Below the pieces are notes generated by a model. The model was not told the origin of the DNA. It saw only the letters and a list, made by a program, of their open reading frames with translations, and searched no databases. From positions 84,528 to 148,527 of the forward strand of contig NZ_JACRSN010000006.1 in assembly GCF_014384705.1 (NCBI RefSeq): a stretch of 64,000 nt of DNA, read 5' to 3'. Position numbers and translations under genes: made by a program. Position 1 is the stretch's first letter. Every line of letters begins with the position of its first letter. Positions 1-8,376 of this stretch are shown here, piece by piece. The DNA is from Yeguia hominis (GTDB lineage: Bacteria; Bacillota; Clostridia; Oscillospirales; Acutalibacteraceae).

Positions 1-112
1 AGGCCTCGTCCGTTCTGCGGCTTTTCCCGTTCCGCGATTTTCTGATCTGATCTCCGCGCCTGGGGGGTCTCCGTTCTGTGAGCCGGGCAAACGCGGGAGG
101 TCGTGCATGCCG

Positions 113-330
113 TTCCGCTTGGCGTTTGATTGCCCGCCGCAAATTTTCTGCAGATTTTTAAAAAACATTTTCGGCTTTCTGCATTCAGGCAGGCAACATT
201 CTTCCAACAAACCGGGCGCGGAAGCGCCGCGTCTGAAAGACTTCCTCTTTCACAATCACTTACCGAAAACGAGACAGCTTCGTTTCATTCTCCACGCCTT
301 CGGCACGCGGCCGGTGCGCATTCGCGCACA
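113..330 (+). repeat. Copy 1 of a ~210-290 bp dispersed element
   Basis: This begins cgttccgcttggcgtttgat and ends near gcgcattcgcgcac. The same element is present reverse-complemented at about 1655-1925 and directly at about 4757-5045, with a few substitutions. The latter two copies extend further, to a segment containing aaaattagccgcgg (plus strand of copy 2). No plausible protein is encoded, and the conserved frame differs between copies. It has no visible transposase and is probably a non-autonomous element or a recombination-duplicated spacer. Confidence 0.75.
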
Positions 331-1654
331 CAGAGTGTGTTTTACCGCGCCGGTCACGTTCTCCGTTCTGTGGTATTCTGGACGCGAGAGGACGCCTCAT
401 CCGTTCTATGGTTTTCCCCATCCCGCGGCTTTCTTTGCCTGTAAATCGGCAGCACAATTGGAAACGCGCTGGATGCGGGAGCACGCAGAGCGTGTTTCAC
501 CGCGCCGGAGGTTTTCATTCATTCCGTGGCGCGCCGGACGCGAGAGCACACAAAGTGTGTTCCATCGCGCCGGTCACGTTCTCCGCTCTGGAAACGCGCT
601 GGACGCGAGAGGACGCCTCATCCGTTCTGTGACTTTCCCATTCCGCGGCTTTCTTTGCCTGCGAATCGGCAGCACAATCGAAACACGCAAACACGGGTTT
701 GCGCAGGCACAAGCACTGACCGGCTTTGCTTGTTTCCGCGTTTGCCCGCAATCCCAAACGTCAAACCCTTCCCAACAGACGCGGTGCGACGTTCTTCTAT
801 TCTTCTTCTTTGCTTTTGTTTTCGCTTTTGTTTTCGCTTTTGTTTTTGTCTTTGCTTTGGTACGTTTCGTATACGGTGGTATACGGTCGTATACGGTCGT
901 ATGCACTGGGGTGCGACCGCATGCCATGGAGTACGGTCGTATACGGTGGTAGATTTCCGATCATCCCGTATCGTTCCGCACCGCTTCGCATCCACAAATC
1001 TAAAAAGAAACCGAAAAGCTGCAACCGGGCACGGTTCATGTGCGCAGATGCAGCTTTTTGTTTTCCCATTTTCGCCCCGAAAAAACCTGTGTTTCATCAA
1101 ATTGTGCGCAAAAAACCGGTACAGCGCCTTGGCGTTGCACCGGTTCCATTTTTTCAAAAAAGCGTATTTCACATTGCATTCTGCCCAATGTGCGTTTACC
1201 GCGCAATGGACAATCCGCGGAATGGTAGATATCACATTTCGCACCCGGCGTACAAGCGTACAACAGATCGGAAAAGGCATCGCAATATTGGGAGAAAAGA
1301 GCCGCAGTACGAAGAAAGCCTGCGGCACGAAAAATCAGCAAGCTACAGAACAGTAGAAGTGTCCTTTCGCGTTTTCGATTGTGCTGCCGATTCGCAGGCA
1401 AAGGAAGCCACAGAACGGTAGGCATGTCCTCTCGCGTCCACGATTCTTACAGAATGGAGAACGTGACCGGCGCGGTGGGACACGCTTCGCGTGCTCCCGC
1501 GTCCGCCCGGCTCACAGAACGGAGAACGTGACCGGCGCGATGAGACACACTGCGTGTGCGCAATGAAAGACACTCCGTGTCCGCATTCTCCAGCAGCCCG
1601 GGCGCGGAAGCGGCCAATTGGGTCCTATGGACCAAATTGGCCTAGGTGCGTGAA

Positions 1655-1925
1655 TGCGCACCGGCCGCGTGCCGAAGGCGTGGAGAATGAAACGAAGCTG
1701 TCTCGTTTTCGGTAAGTGATTGTGAAAGAGGAAGTCTTTCAGACGCGGCGCTTCCGCGCCCGGTTTGTTGGAGAATGTTGCCTGCCTGAATGCAGAAAAC
1801 CGAAAATGCTTTTTAAAAATCTGCAGAAAATTTGCGGCGGGCAATCAAACGCCAAGCGGAACGTACGATAAGTCGTGCATTTTGACTTTTGCAAACCGAG
1901 AGTGAATAGCGAAGCAAAAATTAGC
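1655..1925 (-). repeat. Copy 2 of the ~210-290 bp dispersed element (inverted)
   Basis: Reverse complement of the element at 113-330 and 4757-5045. Next to it, at about 1613-1645, lies a short GGTCC-nnn-GGACC hairpin that is also found beside copy 3 (about 5053-5070). This shows that the flanking block travels with the element. Confidence 0.75.
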
Positions 1926-2266
1926 CGCGGAACGGTAGACGTGGCCTCTCGCGTCCGCTCAGCCACAGAACGGAGAAAGCGACTGGTGCAAGAGATCAGA
2001 AAATCGCGGGACGGAAAAGGTATCTGACATGTTTTTGATTAGACTTGCCGTTCCGCAGATAAAAAAATCCGCGGAACGGTAGGCGCGTGCTCCCGCGTCC
2101 GCCCGGCTCACAGAACGGAAAAAAGCTCCCGGCGCGATGAAACACGCTGCGCGTGCAGAACGGAGAAAACTTCCGGCGCGATGAAACACGCTGCGCGTGC
2201 AGAACGGAGAAAACTTCCGGCGCGATGAAACACGCTGCGCGTGCGCAATGAGACACGCTCCGCGTG

Positions 2267-3211
2267 TTAGTTGAAATAAACAAGCTCCTCTTCGGGCTTT
2301 TTAGCAGCTTTGAATTTCTTCAGATGCAGGAGTACTGCCTCGCGCTTGTGCAGCGGGCTGTATCCCTTTTTCACACGCGCAATGACGTCGATCCACTGCT
2401 TTTCCGCAGGAATCTCCCCGTCCGCCTTGCAGACAAACCCGATCGCGCTGATATCCTCCGCGCAGCAGGTCATCGCAAAGCGCCCGAGCACAAACACGCC
2501 GTCCTTACGGGCCGCGCGCGGGTGGAACGCCATCCCCTTCACGCGCACGAGTTTCCCGTCGTACCGGTCCGGCGTTTCGATGGCGTCAAGATACCAAATG
2601 CCAAAATCCTCGTCTGCAATTTGAATGACATCGGCGTTCAGATCGTAGGGCAGATCCCCCTCGGAGCGCCCGTCGTCCACAGTGCCGTCCACATTGTCGA
2701 ACATCAGCTCTGCGCGCGGGTTGATCGAGCGCGCAATCCGCCGGAACGAGGCCTTGTCTGTCTCCGGCGTGCAGCGGTTGAAAATCACCGTGTCTGCCTG
2801 GCGGAACGAATCCGCAATCATCGTCCGCATGTTGTTTACATAACTTTTGAATGTCTCCGAATTTGCAATGGCGACGACCTGTCCGAGCACCCAGTTTTTC
2901 GGCTTCTTCACCTCAAACAGCTTCTGGATCGACCAGGTGCCGTTGAACTCGATGATGACCCGCTCCGGACGGTATTTCGCGTTCAGATCTTTCAGAAAGC
3001 TTCCGGTCAGATCCGCTTCGTTCTCCACAGGAATCACTGTCGTCTGCGTTTCGCGCAGCCGGTCTTCGTTGTATTCGGTAAAGCCTTCCTCACAGCAAAG
3101 GATCACCGTCTTTTCCCCCTGGAAAAAGTTCGGATCGCCCATGATTTCGTTGATAAACGTCGTCTTTCCGCTCTCCAGAAAGCCCGCAATCAGATAAATG
3201 ACTGTCTCCAT
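2267..3211 (-). CDS. CobW/P47K-family GTPase with YcgQ-like C-terminal domain
   Basis: A 314-residue protein that starts with a hydrophobic strand and the P-loop GFLESGKT (residues about 10-17), typical of the CobW/G3E GTPases that insert or traffic metals. The C-terminal third (about 195-314) resembles the OB-like domain of the YcgQ/TIGR03943 family: a GRFAMTCCAED stretch, then GFVCK and a WIDVIARV segment. That family is linked with CobW partners and zinc limitation. The start is supported by a GGAGGG site just upstream. It lies 18 bp downstream of the His-rich CobW paralogue and is probably co-transcribed with it from the promoter at 4340-4367. Role inferred: metallochaperone-type GTPase, metal unproven. 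A repeat hairpin abuts the stop codon with no gap. Confidence 0.8.
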   Translation of the reverse strand: METVIYLIAGFLESGKTTFINEIMGDPNFFQGEKTVILCCEEGFTEYNEDRLRETQTTVIPVENEADLTGSFLKDLNAKYRPERVIIEFNGTWSIQKLFEVKKPKNWVLGQVVAIANSETFKSYVNNMRTMIADSFRQADTVIFNRCTPETDKASFRRIARSINPRAELMFDNVDGTVDDGRSEGDLPYDLNADVIQIADEDFGIWYLDAIETPDRYDGKLVRVKGMAFHPRAARKDGVFVLGRFAMTCCAEDISAIGFVCKADGEIPAEKQWIDVIARVKKGYSPLHKREAVLLHLKKFKAAKKPEEELVYFN

Positions 3212-3229
3212 TCCGGTCCCTCCGCCTTT

Positions 3230-4297
3230 TTAAATTCCAAATAATTCGCGCAGGCCGTCCTCCTGGAGCGACGTCCCGATGACGCACAGCCGGCCCGTGT
3301 AATCCGCCGGTCCGCGCCGGATCTCATATTCGCCCGGCACATAATCAAAGTGCAGCCAGCCCTTGCCGTCCGCATCCGGCAGAATGCCCTTTGCGCGCAG
3401 GATCATGCCGCAGCTTCCGATCGCATCCAGCATGCCGCGCAGCTCATCCTCGGTGTACCGTTTTGCAGTCTCCACGCCGAAGCTGGAAAAGACCTCGTCC
3501 GCGTGGTGATGATGGTGATCGTGGTCGTGATCGTGGTGATGATCATGACCGCAGGAGCAGGTGCCTTCGCGGTCGTGTTCATGCTCGCGGTCATGTTCAT
3601 GTTCATGCTCGTGCTCATGATGATGTTCATGGTCATGATCGTGATGGCAGCCGCATTCCGGGCAGACGTCTGCTCCCTGCAGAAGCGCTTCCAGGACGCT
3701 GTTGCGGCCTTCCATCGCCTCGAGAATTTTCTCGCCGGGAAGTTCCTCCCAAGGGGTTGTAAGAATCGGTGCATCGGGATTCTTTTCGCGCAGAAGGCGC
3801 ACGCACTCCGCGAGTTTTTCCTCACGCATTCCGCCGGTTCTGCTCAGGATGATGGCGCCCGCACAGGCAACCTGATTTTCAAAGAATTCCGCAAAATTTT
3901 TCAGATAGATCCGGCACTTGACGGCGTCGACCACCGCGCAGGCGCTGTGAATGGAAAGCTTGTCCGCGACCGGAGAATTCTGCACCGCGCGCAGCACATC
4001 CGAGAGCTTGCCGACGCCGGAGGGCTCGACCAAAATGCGTTCCGGCTGATACGTTTCGACGATCGTTTTGAGCGCCTCGCCGAGATCACCCGCCAAAGAG
4101 CAGCAGATGCAGCCGGAATTCATTTCCGTCACCTGGATCCCGGAATCCTTGAGGAATCCGCCGTCGATTCCGATTTCGCCGAACTCATTTTCCAGCAGCA
4201 CCACGCGTTCGCCGGTGTAGCATTCTTTTAAGAGTTTTTTGATGAGCGTTGTTTTGCCAGCGCCCAAAAACCCGGAAAAAACATCAACTTTTACCAT
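3230..4297 (-). CDS. CobW/G3E-family GTPase with histidine-rich metal-binding loop (YciC/ZigA type)
   Basis: A 355-residue protein. The start at 4297 is chosen over an upstream in-frame ATG because GAGG lies 8 nt before it and the product then opens directly with the P-loop GFLGAGKT. It has the G3E-family metal motif GCICC (about residues 62-66). A very His/Asp/Glu-rich stretch (about 215-270) contains CPECGCHHDHDH and HHHHH runs, consistent with binding several Zn or Ni ions. A CobW C-terminal domain follows (FDYVPGEYEIRRG). This fits a zinc or other metal chaperone GTPase. The first gene of a two-gene operon, it is preceded by a good promoter that lies directly beside repeat hairpins. Confidence 0.88.
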   Translation of the reverse strand: MVKVDVFSGFLGAGKTTLIKKLLKECYTGERVVLLENEFGEIGIDGGFLKDSGIQVTEMNSGCICCSLAGDLGEALKTIVETYQPERILVEPSGVGKLSDVLRAVQNSPVADKLSIHSACAVVDAVKCRIYLKNFAEFFENQVACAGAIILSRTGGMREEKLAECVRLLREKNPDAPILTTPWEELPGEKILEAMEGRNSVLEALLQGADVCPECGCHHDHDHEHHHEHEHEHEHDREHEHDREGTCSCGHDHHHDHDHDHHHHHADEVFSSFGVETAKRYTEDELRGMLDAIGSCGMILRAKGILPDADGKGWLHFDYVPGEYEIRRGPADYTGRLCVIGTSLQEDGLRELFGI

Positions 4298-4339
4298 GTA
4301 AAAAACCTCGATTCTTTCTTTCACAAAGCGTTCCCCATT

Positions 4340-4367
4340 ATTGTACCACGCCCAGCCGGAATGTCAA
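4340..4367 (-). promoter_or_regulatory. Promoter for the CobW operon
   Basis: Read on the minus strand: TTGACA (4362-4367), 16-bp spacer, TACAAT (4340-4345), about 43 bp before the start codon at 4297. Mini-hairpin repeats begin about 3 bp upstream of the -35 box. No Zur-type operator was recognised with confidence. Confidence 0.7.
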
Positions 4368-5580
4368 TCACACACTGCGTGTTCCACCGCACACGTAGCG
4401 TGTCTCATCGCGCCGCACACGCAGTGTGTCTCATCGTGCCGCACACGCAGTGTGTTTCACCGCGCCAGTCACTTTCTCCGTTCTGTGAGCCGGGCGAACG
4501 CGAGAGCACGCGCCTACCGTTCCGCGGATTTTTTATCTGCGGAACGGCAAGCCTAATCAAAAACATGTCAGATACCTTTTCCGTCCCGCGATTTTCTGAT
4601 CTCTTGCACCAGTCGCTTTCTCCGTTCTGCGCACACGAAGCGTGTTCTACCGCACACGCAGTGTGTCTCGTCGCGCCGCACACGGAGTGTGTTTCACCGC
4701 GCCAATCACTTTCTCCGTTCTGTGAGCCGGGCGAACGCGAGAGCACGCACCTACCGTTCCGCGGCTAATTTTTGCTTCGCTATCCATTCTCTGGTTGCAA
4801 AAGTCAAAATCCACGACTCGCCGTACGTTCCGCTTGGCGTTTGATTGTCTGCCGCAAATTTTCTGCAGATTTTATAAAAGCATTTTCGGTTTCCTGCATT
4901 CAGACAGGCAGCATTCTTCCAGCAGCCCGGGCGCGGAAGCGCCGCGTCTGAAAGCCCCCCTCTTTTGCAAACGCTCGCCGCAAACGAGACAGCTTCGTTT
5001 CATTCTCCACGCCTTCAGCACGCGGCCGGTGCGCATTCGCGCACCCAGGCCCATTGGTCCATAGGACCCAATTGGCCGCTTCCGCGCCCGGGCTGCTGGA
5101 GAATGCGGACACGAAGCGTGTTCCACCGCGCACACGCAGTGTGTCTCACTGCGCCGGAGGTCTTCATTCATTCCGTGGCGCGCTGGACGCGAGAGCACGC
5201 GTAGCGTGTTCCGTCGCACCAGTCACTTTGTCCTTTCTGTAAGAATCGTGGACGCGAGAGGTCGCCCCCGCCGTTCCGTGGATTTTCCTCTCTGATCTTC
5301 CGCTCTGAAAGGGTTCTCCGTTCTGTGAGCCGGGCAAACGCGAGAGCACGCGCCTGCCGTTCCGCGGATTTTTTTGCGCCATATTTCTATTGTGAAAAGT
5401 TCTCCATTTATTTTGCAACCCGTTTGGATTGCACGTTTGGTCGGCACTTTCCTATATGCAAAATCAAAACTCAATTTTTACGAAAACAGCGGAACCTGCT
5501 TTTTCGCAGATTCCGCTGTTACGGGAACAAATTCACGTTTGATTTTCGATTGCATTCCGATCTTACGAAGCAATCCCAAA
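4368..5580. repeat. Repeat-filled spacer
   Basis: Mini-hairpins such as cacacgcagtgtg are followed by TTYCAYCGCG and the TTCTCCGTTCTG/ACGCGAGAG/CGTTCCGCGG blocks, all in plus orientation. At about 4757-5045 lies copy 3 of the ~290 bp element. A palindrome with arms agcggaa(t/c)... near 5485-5520 lies close to the 3' end of the HAD gene and may act as its terminator. No gene is seen. Confidence 0.8.
4757..5045 (+). repeat. Copy 3 of the ~210-290 bp dispersed element
   Basis: Matches copy 2 (1655-1925, inverted) along nearly its full length and copy 1 (113-330) over its right part. Substitutions and small indels relative to the other copies show it is not a recent duplication. Confidence 0.75.
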
Positions 5581-5582
5581 TT

Positions 5583-6209
5583 TTACACAGCCCGGTCCTC
5601 GCACTCCCACTCTGCTTCCGGCAGTGCTTTCAGATACTGGAGCAGTTCCGCCATAGAGCCTTGCCGATACCCGGACAAATCGGCGCCCTCCGCGTCCTCC
5701 AGACAATCGGTCACCAGGAACGTCTCCATTCCGAGTTTGCCGGCGCACAGATCCTCGCGGACGCTGTTGCCCGCCATCAGGCAGTTTTCGGCCTGTTCGC
5801 CGATCAGCGACAGGATCTCCCGATAGTATTCAAGATTCGGCTTACAGTAACTTGAAACATCATAAGACGTAATCAGGCAAAAATCCGCCGGATCCACACC
5901 GGCCCAGCGCGCACGCGCGGCCATTCCTGCAGGCGGAAAGACCGCATTGGAGGCCAGCACCAGCCGATAGCCTTTCTCCTTCAGCGTCCGGATGCAAGCA
6001 GCCGCAAGCGGCGTCGGCTGCGTTGCCGCTTTGGCATTTTGGAACCGCCCGTTCTCATAAAAACGATCAAACGCCGGAATATCCGCCAGTGCGGCCTGCC
6101 CGTACACTTCGGCAAACGCCGCCGTCAGCTCCGCAAAATAGGCCTTTGTAAATTCCTCCAATTGCATCGGCAGCAATGTGCCGTCCAAATCAAATAACAC
6201 CGTTCTCAT
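5583..6209 (-). CDS. HAD-superfamily hydrolase
   Basis: A 208-residue protein opening with the HAD motif I DLDGTLL (Asp nucleophile about residue 7). Motif II lies in LVLASNAVFPP (Ser about residue 90). A Lys occurs in SSYCKPNLEYY (about 125), and a late motif includes GNSVREDL (about 155), where the usual Asp-Asp is replaced. The start at 6209 has GGAG 7 nt upstream; the longer open frame upstream runs into repeats. It is probably a small-molecule phosphatase of the phosphoglycolate phosphatase-like class, substrate unknown. It stands alone between two repeat blocks. Confidence 0.78.
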   Translation of the reverse strand: MRTVLFDLDGTLLPMQLEEFTKAYFAELTAAFAEVYGQAALADIPAFDRFYENGRFQNAKAATQPTPLAAACIRTLKEKGYRLVLASNAVFPPAGMAARARWAGVDPADFCLITSYDVSSYCKPNLEYYREILSLIGEQAENCLMAGNSVREDLCAGKLGMETFLVTDCLEDAEGADLSGYRQGSMAELLQYLKALPEAEWECEDRAV

Positions 6210-6229
6210 ATTCGATCTCCTTTCCCCAC

Positions 6230-7060
6230 ACGCGAAGTGTGTTCCACCGCGCACACAAAGTGTGTTTCATCGCGCCGGAGGTTTTCATTCATTCTGTGGC
6301 GCGCTGGACGCGGGAGGTCGTGCCTGCCGTTCTGTGGCTTTCCCTCTCTGATCTTCCGCTCTGAAAGGGTTCTCCGTTCTGCACACGAAGTGTGTTCCAT
6401 CGCGCCGGAAGTTTTCTCCGTTCTGAACACCCGCTGGACGCGGGAGGACGCCCCCGCCGTTCCGCGATTTTCTGATCTCCAACGCCAGCGGTTTCTCCGT
6501 TCTGAAAATATGGCAAACGCAAAGGACACTTCCACTATTCCGCGGCTTGTTCGCACCGTACCGAAAGATGATTCCGCACGCCTCACAGCTTGTCTCAGTC
6601 AAAAAGGAGAACCCGGCATTTGCCTGTGGTTCCCCTGTAAGAACATATTTTGTTTCCGAAACCCCGGAACTGATTATACTCCCCCACCGCCAACTTTGCA
6701 AGCCCCCCCACACGCACGCGCAGCGTGTCTCATCGCGTACGCGCAGCGTGTCTCATCGCGTACGCGCAGCGTGTTCCATCGCGCCGGAAGTTTTCTCCGT
6801 TCTGAACACCCGCTGGACGCGGGAGGACGCCCCTGCCATTCCGCAGCTTTCTCTTTCTGATCTTCCGCTCTGAAAGGGTTCTCCGTTCTGCACACGAAGT
6901 GTGTTCCACCGCGCACACGCAGTGTGTCTCACCGCGCCGGAAGTTTTCTCCGTTCTGAACACCCGCTGGACGCGGGAGGACGCCCCTGCCATTCCGCGGC
7001 TTTCTCTTTCTGGTCTTTCGCTCTGAAAGGATTCTCTGTTCTGGAACCATGGTGGACGCG
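6230..7060. repeat. Repeat-filled spacer including 23-bp tandem units
   Basis: Modules are in plus orientation. At about 6717-6785 the 23-bp unit (mini-hairpin plus TCTCATCGCG tail) is repeated three times in a row without spacers. Blocks at 6400-6500, 6790-6900 and 6950-7050 are near-identical copies of the accompanying segment (TTCTCCGTTCTGAACACCCGCTGGACGCGGGAGG). The stretch 6500-6700 is less repetitive and holds no recognisable gene. Confidence 0.8.
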
Positions 7061-7131
7061 AGAATTTATGCCTGCCATTTTGCAGTCTGTTTTGTACAGC
7101 CGCTCGTTCCGCAGTTCTGCCTGGGCGTTCG

Positions 7132-7389
7132 TTACATTCCGCTTGCGGCTGCGCGCACGGCGTACCGTTCCGGTTCTTCATATTTCTCGTAACAGGCGCG
7201 CGCCAGCGGGCAACGCCGGTATGCAAACGTCATGCAAAATTCCTCCTGCCATGCGCTTTTGTCCTTGCGCGCCGGAAACCGCATTGTCAAAACCGAATTT
7301 TCCCGCAGCCCTTCGCAGGTAATGCTCCGGTCCGTTTCCCGCTCGTAAAACGGGCAAATCGTGTTGGCTCCGCCCTTGTAATTTGCCAT
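7132..7389 (-). CDS. Small Cys-rich protein of phage-replication neighbourhoods (hypothetical)
   Basis: An 85-residue protein with Cys residues spaced as ICPFY, ITCEG, FCMTF and CPLARAC, which suggests a zinc-binding knuckle. A good GGAGG site lies 8 nt before the ATG. It starts 29 bp after the replisome-organiser stop and is probably co-transcribed. Proteins of this general type (MANYKGG... start, four to five conserved Cys) sit next to replisome organisers in clostridial prophages; this is from recall of the family, not a search. Function unknown. Confidence 0.6.
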   Translation of the reverse strand: MANYKGGANTICPFYERETDRSITCEGLRENSVLTMRFPARKDKSAWQEEFCMTFAYRRCPLARACYEKYEEPERYAVRAAASGM

Positions 7390-7418
7390 GGTTTTTCCTC
7401 CTTATCCCTTGTCCGTCC

Positions 7419-8186
7419 TTAGTTGCATGGCGGAATCATCAGCAAATCCGCCATATTATCAAGTTCGTCTAAATCATACGTCGGACGGCGTTTCGTTGTC
7501 TCCCCGTTTTTCATCCCAAATCCGGAAAAATTTGAAAATCCCGATTCCAGCATTGCCGCAAGATAGTTCGCGCTCTTTCCTCTTCCGCGCGCCTCTTCAA
7601 TCGCTCTGAGCACCGTCGCCTCCGAAAATTTTTCAACAAGACGGCACAAGGTCTCGCGCTCTCCGGGGCGCATGGCATGAATCGCGCTGCAAAAGCGCCG
7701 CTCGACCGCTTCCGGCAAAACGCTCTGCACAGTGTGTGTGTCCTCGTCCGGTTCTGTTCTGTCTTGTTCTGTTTGGTCTTGTTCTGTATCTGCGTGACTT
7801 ACGCTGTCGTCACGCGTGACATGCCGCAGCTTCTCCCGACGCTTCTGCTGCCGCAGGCGCGCCTGTTCGCGCTGGAGTTCCCGTTGCTCCAATAGTCTCC
7901 CCGTATAGCTCTGCCAATCGTGGATACATCCGTCCGCGTCGAGAAAGCCCGATTCCTGCAGCGCCGCCACGAACTGTGCCGGATTCTCCCCCTCATATCC
8001 GCAAACCTCCGCAAGTTCCGACGGTTCAAACGGCGTCAGATCGCCGTCCGGCGCGTTGTCGATCGCCCAAAGCCAAAGCATACACAGATGCCCGACCGCC
8101 TGCGGTGTGCGGATTTTCAGCAGACGCTTTAAGCGCAGCGTTTTCTTGTTCTGCGGTAAACTTTGATGCAATTCCATCCATGCCAT
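7419..8186 (-). CDS. Phage replisome organiser / DnaD-like replication protein
   Basis: A 255-residue protein. The N-terminal half (about 1-95) is a winged-helix replisome-organiser domain: WMELHQSLPQNKKTLRLKRL, a small helical core, then a GFLDADGCIHDW turn. A basic Arg/Gln-rich helix (about 100-125) follows. A low-complexity Gln/Glu/Asp/Thr linker (DQTEQDRTEPDEDT) leads to a short helical C-terminal domain (about 160-220) with a DnaD-like YLAAMLE segment. GGGAGG precedes the start. It likely recruits a helicase to a phage origin. It is driven by a near-perfect promoter with a LexA-like operator, consistent with a lysogenic phage origin. Confidence 0.72.
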   Translation of the reverse strand: MAWMELHQSLPQNKKTLRLKRLLKIRTPQAVGHLCMLWLWAIDNAPDGDLTPFEPSELAEVCGYEGENPAQFVAALQESGFLDADGCIHDWQSYTGRLLEQRELQREQARLRQQKRREKLRHVTRDDSVSHADTEQDQTEQDRTEPDEDTHTVQSVLPEAVERRFCSAIHAMRPGERETLCRLVEKFSEATVLRAIEEARGRGKSANYLAAMLESGFSNFSGFGMKNGETTKRRPTYDLDELDNMADLLMIPPCN

Positions 8187-8217
8187 TTTCGGATGTTCCT
8201 CCCTTCTTTGTTATGCT

Positions 8218-8283
8218 CGAACATTCATCGAACGTCCGTTCTTGTCTATGTGATATAATACCACAATTGGCAACAAAAGTCAA
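8218..8283 (-). promoter_or_regulatory. Promoter and LexA-like operator upstream of the replisome-organiser gene
   Basis: On the minus strand: TTGACT (8278-8283), 17-bp spacer, TATTAT (8255-8260). Just downstream at 8229-8242 lies cgaacgtccgttct, which matches the Gram-positive LexA box (CGAAC-N4-GTTCG) in all but one position. A second GTTCGA half-site follows at about 8218-8223. A weaker extended -10 (tgatataat, 8251-8259) reads the other way toward the portal gene. SOS control is inferred. Confidence 0.65.
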
Positions 8284-8376
8284 CAGAATTTTTTTATTTT
8301 TTGGCGCGAAAACGGGGAGAAGTTTCGAAACCGATGCGGTACGATGGAAAAAAAGCAAAAAAGGAGCGTATCATCC

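Larger units (their letters stand above)
1..2266. repeat. Gene-free spacer filled with modular dispersed repeats, arranged as a large inverted repeat
   Basis: No credible gene is seen. Roughly 1-660 carries repeat modules in plus orientation (TTCTCCGTTCTG, ACGCGAGAG, CGTTCCGCGG blocks) and 1380-2266 carries the same modules in minus orientation. A segment of about 210 bp at 113-330 recurs reverse-complemented at 1655-1868. The centre (790-960) is low-complexity: repeated TTTTCGCTTTTG units, then repeated cggtcgtata units. Near 1115-1146 there is a hairpin with AACCGGT/ACCGGTT arms. At 2155-2260 a 44-bp unit recurs three times. The last mini-hairpin (2254-2266) directly touches the stop codon of the next gene. 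Long open frames here run through repeats on both strands and are not believed. Confidence 0.85.

Noticed and set aside
107..1635. Long overlapping open frames on both strands in the first spacer and similar frames in all repeat blocks
   Set aside because: They run through repeat modules, are open in several frames at once because the repeats are GC-rich and short of stops, lack ribosome sites and resemble no protein.
6717..6785. Possible CRISPR array
   Set aside because: The 23-bp units are directly abutted with no spacers, and no cas gene is present.
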